The notes: generated by a model from the sequence alone, not told the origin. A stretch of 64,000 nt of DNA from Oscillospiraceae bacterium (GCA_015063535.1 SVTY01000004.1:1-64000); one strand, 5' to 3'. Shown: positions 22,808 through 32,282, numbered from the stretch's first letter. Program-made: numbers and translations.

Positions 22808-22850
22808 ATTATAACATATTCTTGAAAAAAATGCAAGAATATGCTATAAT
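22808..22850. promoter_or_regulatory. Palindromic divergent promoter pair (coaW / HAD)
   Basis: ATTATAACATATTCTTG...CAAGAATATGCTATAAT inverted repeat containing TTGAAA-N17-TATAAT (+) and TTGCAT-N17-TATAAT (-). Confidence 0.7.
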
Positions 22851-22895
22851 ATTTCAGAGCAGATAAAAAATTAAAATCGGAAAGGAAGCGATCTC

Positions 22896-23750
22896 ATGAA
22901 TTTTATAAATCCCGAAGTGCGGCTTCTCAAGGAAAAAAAGCTGTTTATTTTTGATATGGACGGTACCATCTATTTGGGAGGGAAGCCCTTTGATTTTGCT
23001 ATTCGATTTATTAAAAATCTTCGTGCAAACGGGAAAAAGGTTTTGTTCTTTACCAACAATGCTTCTCATACCACTGCGTTTTACAAGGAAAAGCTGACCC
23101 GTCTCGGGTTTGAACCTCGGGACGATGAGATCATGACGTCGGGAGATGTGACGTTTGAATTTTTAAAGCGCTTCCGCTCGGGAAAAACAGTCTATCTGGT
23201 TGCTACGGATGAGCTGGTGGAGGAATATAGGGCTAAGGGAATTCCCCTGTTGAGTGGGGAGGAGGAGCGTGCCGATATCGTGATTACCAGCTTTGATACA
23301 TCGCTGACCTATGAAAAGCTGAACCGAGCTTGTCGGTTGTTGCGGGGCGGAGCGGAGTATCTTTCCACTCATCCCGACTTTAACTGTCCAACTGAGGACG
23401 GATTTATTCCCGACAGCGGTGCCATTGCCGCCTTTTGTACCGCCGCTACGGGAAAGGTTCCGACCTATTTCGGTAAGCCCTATCGGGAGACTGTTGAAAT
23501 GATCGGTGAGGCAACCGGATTTTCCAATGAGGAAATGTGTATCTTCGGCGACCGTCTGTATACCGATATTGCCCTCGGAAAGAAATTCGGTGTGACTGCT
23601 GTGTTGGTGCTTTCGGGCGAAACAACGCCCGAGGATGTGGAGGCTGCCGCCGAAGTCGATAAGCCCGACTTTGTGTTTGATTCCTTGGATGATGTGGATC
23701 GTATGATGTTTGGGGAATGCCCTTACTTTTCTTTTAAAAAAGAAAAGTAA
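22896..23750 (+). CDS. HAD-IIA family hydrolase (NagD-like)
   Basis: FIFDMDGTIYLGG, FFTNNAS, GDRLYTDIALG. Confidence 0.92.
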   Translation: MNFINPEVRLLKEKKLFIFDMDGTIYLGGKPFDFAIRFIKNLRANGKKVLFFTNNASHTTAFYKEKLTRLGFEPRDDEIMTSGDVTFEFLKRFRSGKTVYLVATDELVEEYRAKGIPLLSGEEERADIVITSFDTSLTYEKLNRACRLLRGGAEYLSTHPDFNCPTEDGFIPDSGAIAAFCTAATGKVPTYFGKPYRETVEMIGEATGFSNEEMCIFGDRLYTDIALGKKFGVTAVLVLSGETTPEDVEAAAEVDKPDFVFDSLDDVDRMMFGECPYFSFKKEK

Positions 23751-23751
23751 G
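23721..23751 (+). repeat. A/T-rich palindromic element overlapping the HAD C-terminus
   Basis: CTTACTTTTCTTTTAAAAAAGAAAAGTAAG; related element at 44782-44814. Confidence 0.6.
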
Positions 23752-23836
23752 CAAAAGAAAACCTTGAAAAAAGGAATTCCGAGAAATTGGCAAACAACAA
23801 AAGTAAGCAAAATATTTATGAAAGTTTTTGAAGAAT

Positions 23837-23870
23837 CCAAAGAAACTTTTTTCAAAAAGTTTCTTTGGCA
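23837..23870. terminator. Perfect hairpin upstream of rqcH
   Basis: CCAAAGAAACTTTTT-TC-AAAAAGTTTCTTTGG. Confidence 0.6.
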
Positions 23871-23905
23871 GCGATCCTTTGAAATCTCTGAAACAGGAGA
23901 AGGTC

Positions 23906-25660
23906 ATGGCGTTTGATGCGGGAATGCTGGCGTGTACGCTGGCGGAAATACGAAAAACAGCCTTGGGAGCTCGAATCGAGAAGGTCTATCAGCCCGAGCG
24001 GGATGAGATCTTATTGCAGATGCGGAGCTTTGAGGGCGGGCGACGTTTGCTGATCAATGCGGGCTCGGGCAATCCTCGAATCGGATTTTCCGAGATTCCG
24101 AAGGAGAATCCGCAGAATCCGCCCATGTTCTGCATGCTTTTGCGAAAATATCTTCAGGGAGCCAAGCTCTCGGAAATTACGCAGGTATCCTTTGACCGCA
24201 TTGTCTATATGGGCTTTGACACACGGGACGAGATGGGCTTTGAATGCCGTCGGTATCTGATCGCCGAGCTGATGGGAAAATACAGCAATCTGATCTTTGC
24301 CGATGGAGAAAAGAAGATCATTACCGCTTTGCGCACCTCTGATTTTTCCTTGGACAGTGTGCGGCAGCTATTGCCCGGTATGACCTATATGCCGCCTGCC
24401 ACACAAGGCAAGGACGATCCACTGGTCTTGACTGAGGAGCATTTTCGGAAAATGCTTGCCGAAGCACCTATGGAGCGGAGCTGTGACAAGTTCCTTGTGG
24501 GGAGTCTGATGGGAATTTCTCCTGCGGTGGCAAGAGAGATCGTTTATCGGGCGACGGGGCACACGGATACGCCCTTACAGTACTGCTTTTTTGAGGATAT
24601 TTGGCGTGAGCTTGTTGCTGTGTGCGACCGAATCCGAAACGGACTTTTTGATCCCTGTCTGATCCTTGACGGAGAGACCCCTGTGGAATATTCCTTTTTG
24701 CCTCTGACTCAGTATGGCTCCATGGAGTGCCGTTCGTTTGAAGGTGCGGGCAAGCTGTTGGATGCTTGGTTTGGCACAAGAGATCGGCAGACACGGGTGC
24801 ATCAGCGAGCGGCGGATATTCTTCGCTTGGTGACCAATGCCGAGGCAAGGATCCGACGGAAGCTGGATGCGCAAAAAGCTGAGCTTGCCGAATGCGAAAA
24901 GGGAACTGACTATAAAAAAATGGGGGATCTGATCACCGCCAATATATACCGCCTGTCCCGAGGGGATCGGGTGGCGGAATTTGAGGACTATGAGAGCATG
25001 CGGGAGGATGGCAGCTTTGATATCCTTCGGGTCGAGCTGGACAGCCGTCTGACTCCAGCGGTAAACGCACAGCGGTATTATAAAAAATACAGCAAAGCAA
25101 AGACTGCCAAGGTGGAATTGACCAAGCAGCTGGCACTGGGTGAGGCAGAGCTTGCCTATCTGGACAGTGTTCTGGAGGCACTTCGGTGTGCCGAGACACC
25201 GGCTGACCTGCTGGAGATTCGGGATGAGCTGTATCGGTCGGGGTATGCCTCTCGGATGAAGACCTATACCGCCCATAAGGCACACAATCCCGTGGTGATG
25301 CAGTTTACTACGCCCGACGGTATGCGAGTGCTGTGTGGGAAGAATAATGTGCAAAATGAATATATTACCCATCGGCTGGCGGATAAGCAGGACTATTGGT
25401 TCCACGCCAAGCAGGTACCCGGCTCTCATGTGCTTTTGGTGACCGAGGGACGGGAGCCAACCGATCTGGACTTTACCACCGCCGCCGAGATCGCCGCTCA
25501 CTATTCCAAGGCGGAGGGAGCCAATATTGCCGTGGATTATACCTTGGCAAAGCATGTCAAAAAGCCTGCGGGCGGCAAGCCCGGTATGGTGATCTATCAC
25601 ACCAACTGGACCGCTTATGTGACCCCCAACGGAGAAAAAATTGCTGCTCTGCGGTGTTGA
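23906..25660 (+). CDS. rqcH: Rqc2/RqcH (NFACT) ribosome quality control protein
   Basis: MAFDAGMLACTLAEIRKTALGARIEKVYQPERDEILLQ; C-terminal DYWFHAKQVPGSHV NFACT-R motif. Confidence 0.93.
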   Translation: MAFDAGMLACTLAEIRKTALGARIEKVYQPERDEILLQMRSFEGGRRLLINAGSGNPRIGFSEIPKENPQNPPMFCMLLRKYLQGAKLSEITQVSFDRIVYMGFDTRDEMGFECRRYLIAELMGKYSNLIFADGEKKIITALRTSDFSLDSVRQLLPGMTYMPPATQGKDDPLVLTEEHFRKMLAEAPMERSCDKFLVGSLMGISPAVAREIVYRATGHTDTPLQYCFFEDIWRELVAVCDRIRNGLFDPCLILDGETPVEYSFLPLTQYGSMECRSFEGAGKLLDAWFGTRDRQTRVHQRAADILRLVTNAEARIRRKLDAQKAELAECEKGTDYKKMGDLITANIYRLSRGDRVAEFEDYESMREDGSFDILRVELDSRLTPAVNAQRYYKKYSKAKTAKVELTKQLALGEAELAYLDSVLEALRCAETPADLLEIRDELYRSGYASRMKTYTAHKAHNPVVMQFTTPDGMRVLCGKNNVQNEYITHRLADKQDYWFHAKQVPGSHVLLVTEGREPTDLDFTTAAEIAAHYSKAEGANIAVDYTLAKHVKKPAGGKPGMVIYHTNWTAYVTPNGEKIAALRC

Positions 25661-25672
25661 ATCGCAAAATTC

Positions 25673-25712
25673 AGAGGCACGAAGCTGTTTGTTACAGACT
25701 CGTGCCTCTTTT
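25673..25712 (+). terminator. Intrinsic terminator of rqcH
   Basis: AGAGGCACGA...TCGTGCCTCTTTTTTT. Confidence 0.85.
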
Positions 25713-25722
25713 TTTATTTTTC

Positions 25723-25751
25723 TTGACAAATGAGAAGGAATATGGTATAAT
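25723..25751 (+). promoter_or_regulatory. Consensus promoter antisense to 3' end of araC-type gene
   Basis: TTGACA-N17-TATAAT, no plus-strand gene downstream. Confidence 0.65.
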
Positions 25752-25761
25752 AAGGGGGTCA

Positions 25762-26607
25762 TTATGTGGGAGGTTGCGTTCCCTCCCGATACTGTTGAGG
25801 AGACACACCCATATGCCGCTTGAACAGGCGGCTGAAAAAATGAGGATCGGAATAGCCGCACAGCACGGCGATCTGTTTGATACTCATATCGGTGATCTGT
25901 AAAAGCTCACAGGCACTTTTTATGCGCAGGTCGATCAGATAGGCGGTGGGAGACATCCCGAAGTGCCGCCGAAACAGCTCAATGTATCGGGAATGGCTCA
26001 GATTTTCCATGGCGGCAAGCTCGGGAATGCGAATACTTTGATGGTAGGCGGCATGAAGATGCCGGATGGATTTGGTAAAGGGCATGGCTGTGTGATCGGA
26101 TACGGCTTCTCGTGCCAGTCGGATCAGCAAGCGCTCCAATCCGCAGGCAAGCTCTTGCTTTTGAAAGGGATGTCCCGAAGGAGCATGCTCCAGAAGCTGA
26201 TGAAAATGCTCTGCCATGCTTGCGGTCCCGTTGACCGTGCGCAGAAGAGGAAGGGGGACAAGCTGTAGCTCCTCCAACAGCCGCTGCGCATAGGAGCCGG
26301 TAAAATGGATCCATAAATAGGACAGGGGCTCTCCCCCGTGATACACATATCGGTAAGGATAATGGGGCGGAAACAGGAGCATCGAGTCTGCTTGCACCGA
26401 TCGGTCGCCCTCCGGCAGGGTGATGCTCAGCGTTCCCTTCAGTGGGATGAGCAAATAATAATCCTTCCGTCCTGTCGTGTTGTGGGTGGTGAAGGGAAAG
26501 GATGTGCGCAGCTCACCTGCGCAATTCACGACCAAAGGAGCTTCGTCCGAGGCAAGACTGCAAGCGTTGTGTCCCGGCTTATCTTCAAAGGAGTAATAGC
26601 TGTTCAT
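25762..26607 (-). CDS. AraC family transcriptional regulator
   Basis: C-terminal IKQIAVLCGYSDPHFFSRLFKRHMGVSPQQYR; start MNSYYSF after AGGAGGTCC RBS. Confidence 0.92.
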   Translation of the reverse strand: MNSYYSFEDKPGHNACSLASDEAPLVVNCAGELRTSFPFTTHNTTGRKDYYLLIPLKGTLSITLPEGDRSVQADSMLLFPPHYPYRYVYHGGEPLSYLWIHFTGSYAQRLLEELQLVPLPLLRTVNGTASMAEHFHQLLEHAPSGHPFQKQELACGLERLLIRLAREAVSDHTAMPFTKSIRHLHAAYHQSIRIPELAAMENLSHSRYIELFRRHFGMSPTAYLIDLRIKSACELLQITDMSIKQIAVLCGYSDPHFFSRLFKRHMGVSPQQYREGTQPPT

Positions 26608-26663
26608 CAAGGACCTCCTATGGAAAACAGTAAAAAAGTGCACCAATTCCGTAAATAAATCAA

Positions 26664-26711
26664 TGGACAATTTCTCGGTTCTATTATATAATATTCTTCA
26701 GAAAATGTCAA
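26664..26711. promoter_or_regulatory. Divergent promoters with overlapping -10 elements (AraC / Gfo-Idh)
   Basis: (+) TGGACA-N17-TATAAT and (-) TTGACA-N17-TATAAT sharing palindromic ATTATATAAT. Confidence 0.75.
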
Positions 26712-26765
26712 GGCTCAAGCCGAATTTTTCGGATGAGCTCGGACAAAATGATGAGGAGGTATCAT

Positions 26766-28055
26766 ATGAAAAAAGTACTGGTGATCGGAGCAGGCGGCAG
26801 AGGACTGACCTACTCCCGATACATGGGGGAATTAAAGGACGATTTTCAGATCGTTGCCGTGGCAGAGCCGAACGACATCCGCAGAACCTACATGAAACAG
26901 ACCTACGGAATCCCCGAGGAAATGTGTCACACCTCTTGGGAGGAGTTTCTCAGCCGACCGAAATTTGCCGATCTTGCGGTGATCGCAACCATGGACAGAG
27001 ATCATTTTGCCCCTGCCATGGCTGCTATTGAAAAGGGCTATGATCTGCTTTTGGAAAAGCCTATGGGAGCGACCCCCGAGGAATGCGTTGCCATCGCCCG
27101 TGCCGCCAAGAAAAAGGGAGTTTTGGTGTTGGTTTGTCACGTGCTTCGCTTTTCTCCCTATTTCCGTGCGCTGAAAAATCTTATTGATACCGGCAGGGTG
27201 GGACGGGTCATCCACATCCATGCCGACGAGTGCGTGGGACATCTGCACCAAAGTCACAGCTTTGTGCGGGGCAATTGGGGCAACAGCGATCGAAGTACCC
27301 CGATGATCGTACAAAAGACCTGTCACGATATGGACATGCTCCAATGGCTCATCGGCACGGATTGTACCCGTGTACACAGCTTTGGCGAGCTGACCTACTT
27401 TAAGGAAGAAAATGCACCAAAGGGTGCTCCCGAGCGTTGCATCGACGGCTGTCCCCATGCCGACACCTGCTATTATAATGCGGTTAAGCTGTATCACGGA
27501 GAGAAGAACGGCTTTTCCAAGAGCTTTATCCGTTCGGCAACAGGCTCTCCCGTGGAGCCGGACAGCGAGACAGTGGATCGGATCCTTCGGGAAAGTAACT
27601 TCGGCAGATGCGTGTTCCGTTGCGACAATAACGTGGTGGATCACCAGACCGTCAATCTGGAATTTGAGGACGGAACGACCGTCAGCTTCTGCATGTCGGC
27701 ATTTAATAAGGGCGGACGTCATATCCATATTATGGGAACCGACGGAACCATTACGGGAACGTCCTCCGAGGACTGTGTGACCTTCTTTGATTTCAAGACC
27801 GGTGTCTATGAGCAACTCAACATTCGGGATGCCATTACCGATGATAGTATCGACAGCGGTCACGGTGGCGGAGACGGCGGTATTGTCCGTGCTTTGCGGG
27901 ATCGACTGAACGGTTTTATGAGCAATGTTGCGATCTGTACGATCGAAGAGACCTGTCGGAATCATTTGATCGCTTACGCCGCAGAGGAATCCCGTCTGAC
28001 GGGCAAGGTCGTGGATATGAAAGAATTTGAACAGCGGGTGGGTGGCTTAGAGTAA
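26766..28055 (+). CDS. Gfo/Idh/MocA family oxidoreductase
   Basis: VLVIGAGGRGLTYSRY, VAEPNDIRR, LLEKPMG. Confidence 0.92.
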   Translation: MKKVLVIGAGGRGLTYSRYMGELKDDFQIVAVAEPNDIRRTYMKQTYGIPEEMCHTSWEEFLSRPKFADLAVIATMDRDHFAPAMAAIEKGYDLLLEKPMGATPEECVAIARAAKKKGVLVLVCHVLRFSPYFRALKNLIDTGRVGRVIHIHADECVGHLHQSHSFVRGNWGNSDRSTPMIVQKTCHDMDMLQWLIGTDCTRVHSFGELTYFKEENAPKGAPERCIDGCPHADTCYYNAVKLYHGEKNGFSKSFIRSATGSPVEPDSETVDRILRESNFGRCVFRCDNNVVDHQTVNLEFEDGTTVSFCMSAFNKGGRHIHIMGTDGTITGTSSEDCVTFFDFKTGVYEQLNIRDAITDDSIDSGHGGGDGGIVRALRDRLNGFMSNVAICTIEETCRNHLIAYAAEESRLTGKVVDMKEFEQRVGGLE

Positions 28056-28121
28056 TTGACAGCCTGTGACCACCTTGAAGCATACAGTAAAAAATCTATT
28101 ACAGAAAAGAGGAATTTTTCT

Positions 28122-29216
28122 ATGACAAGAGAACAGGCGTGTGCCAAGATCAATGAAGCTCTGCAGGCGTATTTCGGCTACATCCCCGAGCAATGCGCTC
28201 CGTACGGGAGCGGTCACATCAACGATACCTTTTTGGTGGTGACAGACAAACGGTATATTTTGCAACGAATGAATACGACCGTCTTCCCCCATCCCGAGGA
28301 AATGATGGAGAATATCCACGGTGTGACGGGGCATATCCGTCAAAAAGCAGTGAAGCGGGGCGAGGATACCTCACGGGTCACGTTGACCGTTGTTCCCACG
28401 AAGGATGGAGCATGCTGCTTTGAGGACAGCATCGGTTCCTGGTGGCGTGTGTATGAATTTGTGGAGGGAACGGTCGCAAGAGATGTGGTGGAAAGTGCCG
28501 AGGATTTTACGATCTGCGCCGAGGCATTCGGAAAATTCCAGCAGGACTTGGCAGATTATCCCGCCGAAAAGCTACATGAGACCATTGTGAATTTCCATAA
28601 TACGCCTTGGCGATTTGAAAATCTGAAAAAGGCGGTAGAGAAGGATGTCTGCGGCAGACGTGCCGAGGTGGAACAGGAGATCTCCTTTGCTATGGAGCGG
28701 GAAGGATTTGCCCGTATGCTGGAGGAGGCGCATGCTGCGGGTAGCTTGCCTCTGCGTGTGACCCATAACGATACCAAGCTGAATAACATTCTGTTTGACG
28801 CAACGACAGGTGCGGCGGTCTGCGTGATCGACCTGGATACGGTCATGCCCGGATATTCGGTGAACGATTTCGGAGACTCCATTCGTTTCGGTGCCAATAC
28901 GGCAGTGGAGGACGAGACCGATCTGTCAAAGGTCTCCTTGGATCTTGCTTTGTTTGAAGCATATGCTAAGGGCTTTTTAAAGGGCTGCGGCGGTCGTTTG
29001 ACCGACACGGAGCTGGAGCTGTTGCCCGTGGGTGCCATGATGATGACCTTTGAATGCGGGATGCGCTTTTTGACCGACTATTTGGAGGGGGATACCTATT
29101 TCAAGATCCACCGTCCCAAGCACAATCTCGACCGTTGCCGCAATCAGTTTGCTTTGGTTGCCGATATGGAGCGAAAGCTACCCGAAATGCAGGCAATTAT
29201 CCAAAAGCTGAAATAA
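28122..29216 (+). CDS. APH-fold sugar kinase, N-acetylhexosamine 1-kinase (NahK)-like
   Basis: YGSGHINDTFLV, ILQRMNTTVFPHPE, VTHNDTKLNNILFD, VIDLDTVMPGY. Confidence 0.75.
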   Translation: MTREQACAKINEALQAYFGYIPEQCAPYGSGHINDTFLVVTDKRYILQRMNTTVFPHPEEMMENIHGVTGHIRQKAVKRGEDTSRVTLTVVPTKDGACCFEDSIGSWWRVYEFVEGTVARDVVESAEDFTICAEAFGKFQQDLADYPAEKLHETIVNFHNTPWRFENLKKAVEKDVCGRRAEVEQEISFAMEREGFARMLEEAHAAGSLPLRVTHNDTKLNNILFDATTGAAVCVIDLDTVMPGYSVNDFGDSIRFGANTAVEDETDLSKVSLDLALFEAYAKGFLKGCGGRLTDTELELLPVGAMMMTFECGMRFLTDYLEGDTYFKIHRPKHNLDRCRNQFALVADMERKLPEMQAIIQKLK

Positions 29217-29223
29217 CATAAGC

Positions 29224-29256
29224 AAAAAAGCTGTTCCGTGCGAACAGCTTTTTTGT
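29224..29256. terminator. Bidirectional terminator
   Basis: aaaaaagctgttcgtgcgaacagctttttt-type hairpin. Confidence 0.85.
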
Positions 29257-29298
29257 TTTCTCTTACTTATCCAATTGTACAAAATGTGTATAATTACT

Positions 29299-29421
29299 TT
29301 AATTTTTTTTGTTTTTGTTAAATTTTGAGACTTGATAGAGAATACAACCGAGCAAAGAAAAATGAGCAACTAAAAGACCAAAAAGGAACATATAAGCAAA
29401 AAAACCTAAAGCCATATTCAT
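29299..29421 (-). CDS. Small hydrophobic peptide B (40 aa) MNMALGFFAYMFLFGLLVAHFSLLGCILYQVSKFNKNKKN
   Basis: Read directly on minus strand; SD overlaps stop of peptide A; 3' half near-identical to peptide A. Confidence 0.7.
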   Translation of the reverse strand: MNMALGFFAYMFLFGLLVAHFSLLGCILYQVSKFNKNKKN

Positions 29422-29430
29422 AATAATCAC

Positions 29431-29538
29431 CTACTTATTTTTGTTAAATTTTGAAACTTGATAGAGAATACAACCGAGCAAAGAAAAATGAGCGGCTAAA
29501 AGACCAACAATCAATATAACAGGAGCTACTACTGCCAT
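29431..29538 (-). CDS. Small hydrophobic peptide A (35 aa) MAVVAPVILIVGLLAAHFSLLGCILYQVSKFNKNK
   Basis: AAGGAGGTGATTTTG-ATG; consensus promoter upstream. Confidence 0.75.
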   Translation of the reverse strand: MAVVAPVILIVGLLAAHFSLLGCILYQVSKFNKNK

Positions 29539-29578
29539 CAAAATCACCTCCTTAAAGATATTCTAAACTTCTAAACAT

Positions 29579-29607
29579 AATATATCATTAACTAAATTAA
29601 ATGTCAA
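29579..29607 (-). promoter_or_regulatory. Strong promoter for tandem small peptides
   Basis: TTGACA-N17-TATATT on minus strand. Confidence 0.8.
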
Positions 29608-29649
29608 GACTTCTCATTAAAGAAAAAGAATTTTTAAAAGATTTTTCTT

Positions 29650-30519
29650 TCATAGCAAGATATTCCTCTTATGTACGGTACCGACTTCAATGGTGCAATC
29701 GGTCTGTATGACCGCTCCCTCCGAAATGATCGCTCCGATGCTGTCGGCACAAATTTTTCCCGAACGGGGATTTTTGACCGAAACAATGTGTCCCTTGATC
29801 CGAGCATCTACCTCCGAATATTCGAAGGACAAGTCGGTGTCCTCCATGGTACAGTCGATCAGACGAAGCCCCTTGCAGTAGCATAACGGTTGTGTTCCCA
29901 CGATATGACAGCCGACAAGGGTGAGATCTTCCGAAAACCATCCCAAATATTCTCCCCGCAGCGTGGTGTTTGTCACCGTTACGTTTTTGGAATGCCAAAA
30001 GGCATCCTTGGTATCCAGTATGCTGTTCTCGATGGAGAGGTTTTCCATATATTGAAAGGAGTATTTTCCCTTCATTTGCAGGTTGCTGATCTCCACGTCT
30101 CGACTGTCAAAAAACAGATATTCCGATTCGATGCGGCAATTTCGTATATGCACGCCTTGGCATTTCCATCCGAACTCGGGGGAGAGGATCACCGAATCCT
30201 CGACGAGTGTGTCTGCGCATTCCCGCAGGCATTTGATGCCGTTGATGTGGCAATTACGGACGGTTCCTTGCTCGGTATACCAAATGGGTGCCCGTGTCGC
30301 TTCATCCATGGTCGAATCCGACAGGAGAAAGTCCTTGGCATGCCAAAGGGGGTATCGCAGAGAGAAGGTACACTGATGGACTCGCACCGAGCGGCATTCC
30401 TTCAGCACCGATTCTCCGTCGGCAGGTCCCGCAAAGGTGCAGCCCAGTACCTCGGCATTCCGCAAGCCGTACAAAGCTCTCTCTTCATCGTATTGTTGGT
30501 TTGAAATCGTTTGTTGCAT
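29650..30519 (-). CDS. DUF3737-like right-handed beta-helix protein
   Basis: Repeated short strands (HIRNCRIESEYLFFDSRDVEISNLQMKGKYSFQYMENLSIENS), characteristic of the family. Confidence 0.8.
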   Translation of the reverse strand: MQQTISNQQYDEERALYGLRNAEVLGCTFAGPADGESVLKECRSVRVHQCTFSLRYPLWHAKDFLLSDSTMDEATRAPIWYTEQGTVRNCHINGIKCLRECADTLVEDSVILSPEFGWKCQGVHIRNCRIESEYLFFDSRDVEISNLQMKGKYSFQYMENLSIENSILDTKDAFWHSKNVTVTNTTLRGEYLGWFSEDLTLVGCHIVGTQPLCYCKGLRLIDCTMEDTDLSFEYSEVDARIKGHIVSVKNPRSGKICADSIGAIISEGAVIQTDCTIEVGTVHKRNILL

Positions 30520-30757
30520 AGGATCCCTTTCCGAAAAGCTACCGCAGGACGGCAACCGAATTTGTCTGTAAGCCTATATAATTATATACGATTTTTCTTC
30601 TTTGTTTGTGAACACACTATGAAATTTATGAGCTTTTTAAGAAAAAATTTGAAAAAAGATAATTTTTTAACAAATAACTCTTGATATCTTTTGCAATTTG
30701 TGGTATAGTATTAGATGGTGTATTTTGAAAAAAATATTGAAAGGTGGATATACAAAC

Positions 30758-32056
30758 ATGACCTACAACAAGAAAACCATTGAAGACATTGATGTAGCCG
30801 GCAAGAAGGTTCTTGTCCGTTGCGATTTCAATGTACCCCTGAAGGATGGCGTGATCACGTCCGATAAGCGGATCATCGGCGCACTTCCTACCATTAAGTA
30901 CCTGCTGGACAAGGGTGCTAAGGTAATTCTTTGCTCCCATATGGGCAAGCCACATGCCATCTTTACTGAAGGCTTTGATCTGACCAAAAAGGAGAAAAAG
31001 AAGGTAGAGGATCTTCCCGCAGAGGAGCAGGCAGCCGCAACCGCTGAGCTGTTGGCAAAGGCACTGAAGAATGACAAGAAGGCATTCACGCTGAAGCCCG
31101 TGGCAGACAGACTCAATGAGCTGTTGGACGGCAAGGTGACCTTCGCCGAGGATATCATCGGTCCCGATGCCAAGGCAAAGGCGGAAAATTTGAAGGCAGG
31201 CGAGGCACTTCTGATCGAGAACGTTCGTTTCGATGCCAGAGAGACCAAGAACAGTGCGGATTTTGCGAAGGAGCTTGCTTCCTTTGCCGAGGTATATGTC
31301 AATGATGCGTTTGGCTCGGCACACCGTGCCCATGCTTCCACCGCAGGTGTGGCAGATTACCTGCCCGCAGTGTGCGGCTATCTGATCCAGAAGGAAATTT
31401 CCATTATGGGTAAGGCACTTGCCGATCCCGCTCGCCCCTTCGTTGCAATTTTGGGCGGTGCCAAGGTATCCGATAAGATCGGTGTGATCAACAATCTGCT
31501 CGAAAAGGTGGATACTTTGATTATCGGCGGCGGTATGGCATATACCTTCTTCAAGGCAGCCGGACATGATGTGGGAACCTCTCTGTGCGAGGAGGACAAG
31601 ATCGACCTTGCCAACGAAATGGTAGCCAAGGCGGAGGCGAAGGGCGTGAAGTTTTTGCTTCCCGTGGACAACCGTGTCGGTAAGGAGTATGACGAAAATA
31701 CCGAAAATATGATCGTGGATTCCGATGACATTCCCGCAGGCTGGATGGGTCTGGATATCGGTCCCAAGACCGAGGAGCTGTTTGCCAATGCCATTAAGGG
31801 CGCAGGAACCGTTGTATGGAATGGACCGATGGGTGTTTCCGAGTGGAAGAATTTTGCATCAGGAACCAATACGGTAGCGAAGGCGGTTGCTGAGAGCGGA
31901 GCGATCTCCATCATCGGCGGCGGAGACTCTGCGGCAGCCGTAGAAAAGCTTGGCTATGCCGACAAGATGACTCACATTTCTACCGGTGGCGGTGCTTCTC
32001 TCGAGTTCCTTGAGGGCAAGACCCTTCCCGGTATCGCTTGCCTGTTGGATAAGTAA
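30758..32056 (+). CDS. pgk: Phosphoglycerate kinase
   Basis: [45 protein letters not shown]. Confidence 0.98.
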   Translation: MTYNKKTIEDIDVAGKKVLVRCDFNVPLKDGVITSDKRIIGALPTIKYLLDKGAKVILCSHMGKPHAIFTEGFDLTKKEKKKVEDLPAEEQAAATAELLAKALKNDKKAFTLKPVADRLNELLDGKVTFAEDIIGPDAKAKAENLKAGEALLIENVRFDARETKNSADFAKELASFAEVYVNDAFGSAHRAHASTAGVADYLPAVCGYLIQKEISIMGKALADPARPFVAILGGAKVSDKIGVINNLLEKVDTLIIGGGMAYTFFKAAGHDVGTSLCEEDKIDLANEMVAKAEAKGVKFLLPVDNRVGKEYDENTENMIVDSDDIPAGWMGLDIGPKTEELFANAIKGAGTVVWNGPMGVSEWKNFASGTNTVAKAVAESGAISIIGGGDSAAAVEKLGYADKMTHISTGGGASLEFLEGKTLPGIACLLDK

Positions 32057-32078
32057 GCTGGATAAGAAAAAAGATCAA

Positions 32079-32282
32079 AGAGGGGAAACCCCACTTGTGG
32101 TTTCCCCTCTTGCAATCTGCTTAGCAGATTGCAATTCACCCTTTCGGGCGCTTTGAACGAAAGGATTTTCGCCATCTGCGGAGGGCGACATAGTTCGCTA
32201 ATGCGAACTTGCACGAACCGTAGGCTCGTGCCGTTTGCGAAGCAAACAGGCAAGCCTTTGAAAAGGCTTGACCGAAACTTTA
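32079..32282. repeat. Array of consecutive short hairpins between pgk and tpiA
   Basis: Seven successive palindromes including TGCAATCTGC-TTA-GCAGATTGCA, TTCGC-TAAT-GCGAA, GTTTGC-GAA-GCAAAC, AAGCCTTT-GA-AAAGGCTT. Confidence 0.7.

Noticed and set aside
24575-25861. 428-aa minus-strand ORF
   Set aside because: Antisense to rqcH with no recognisable motif.
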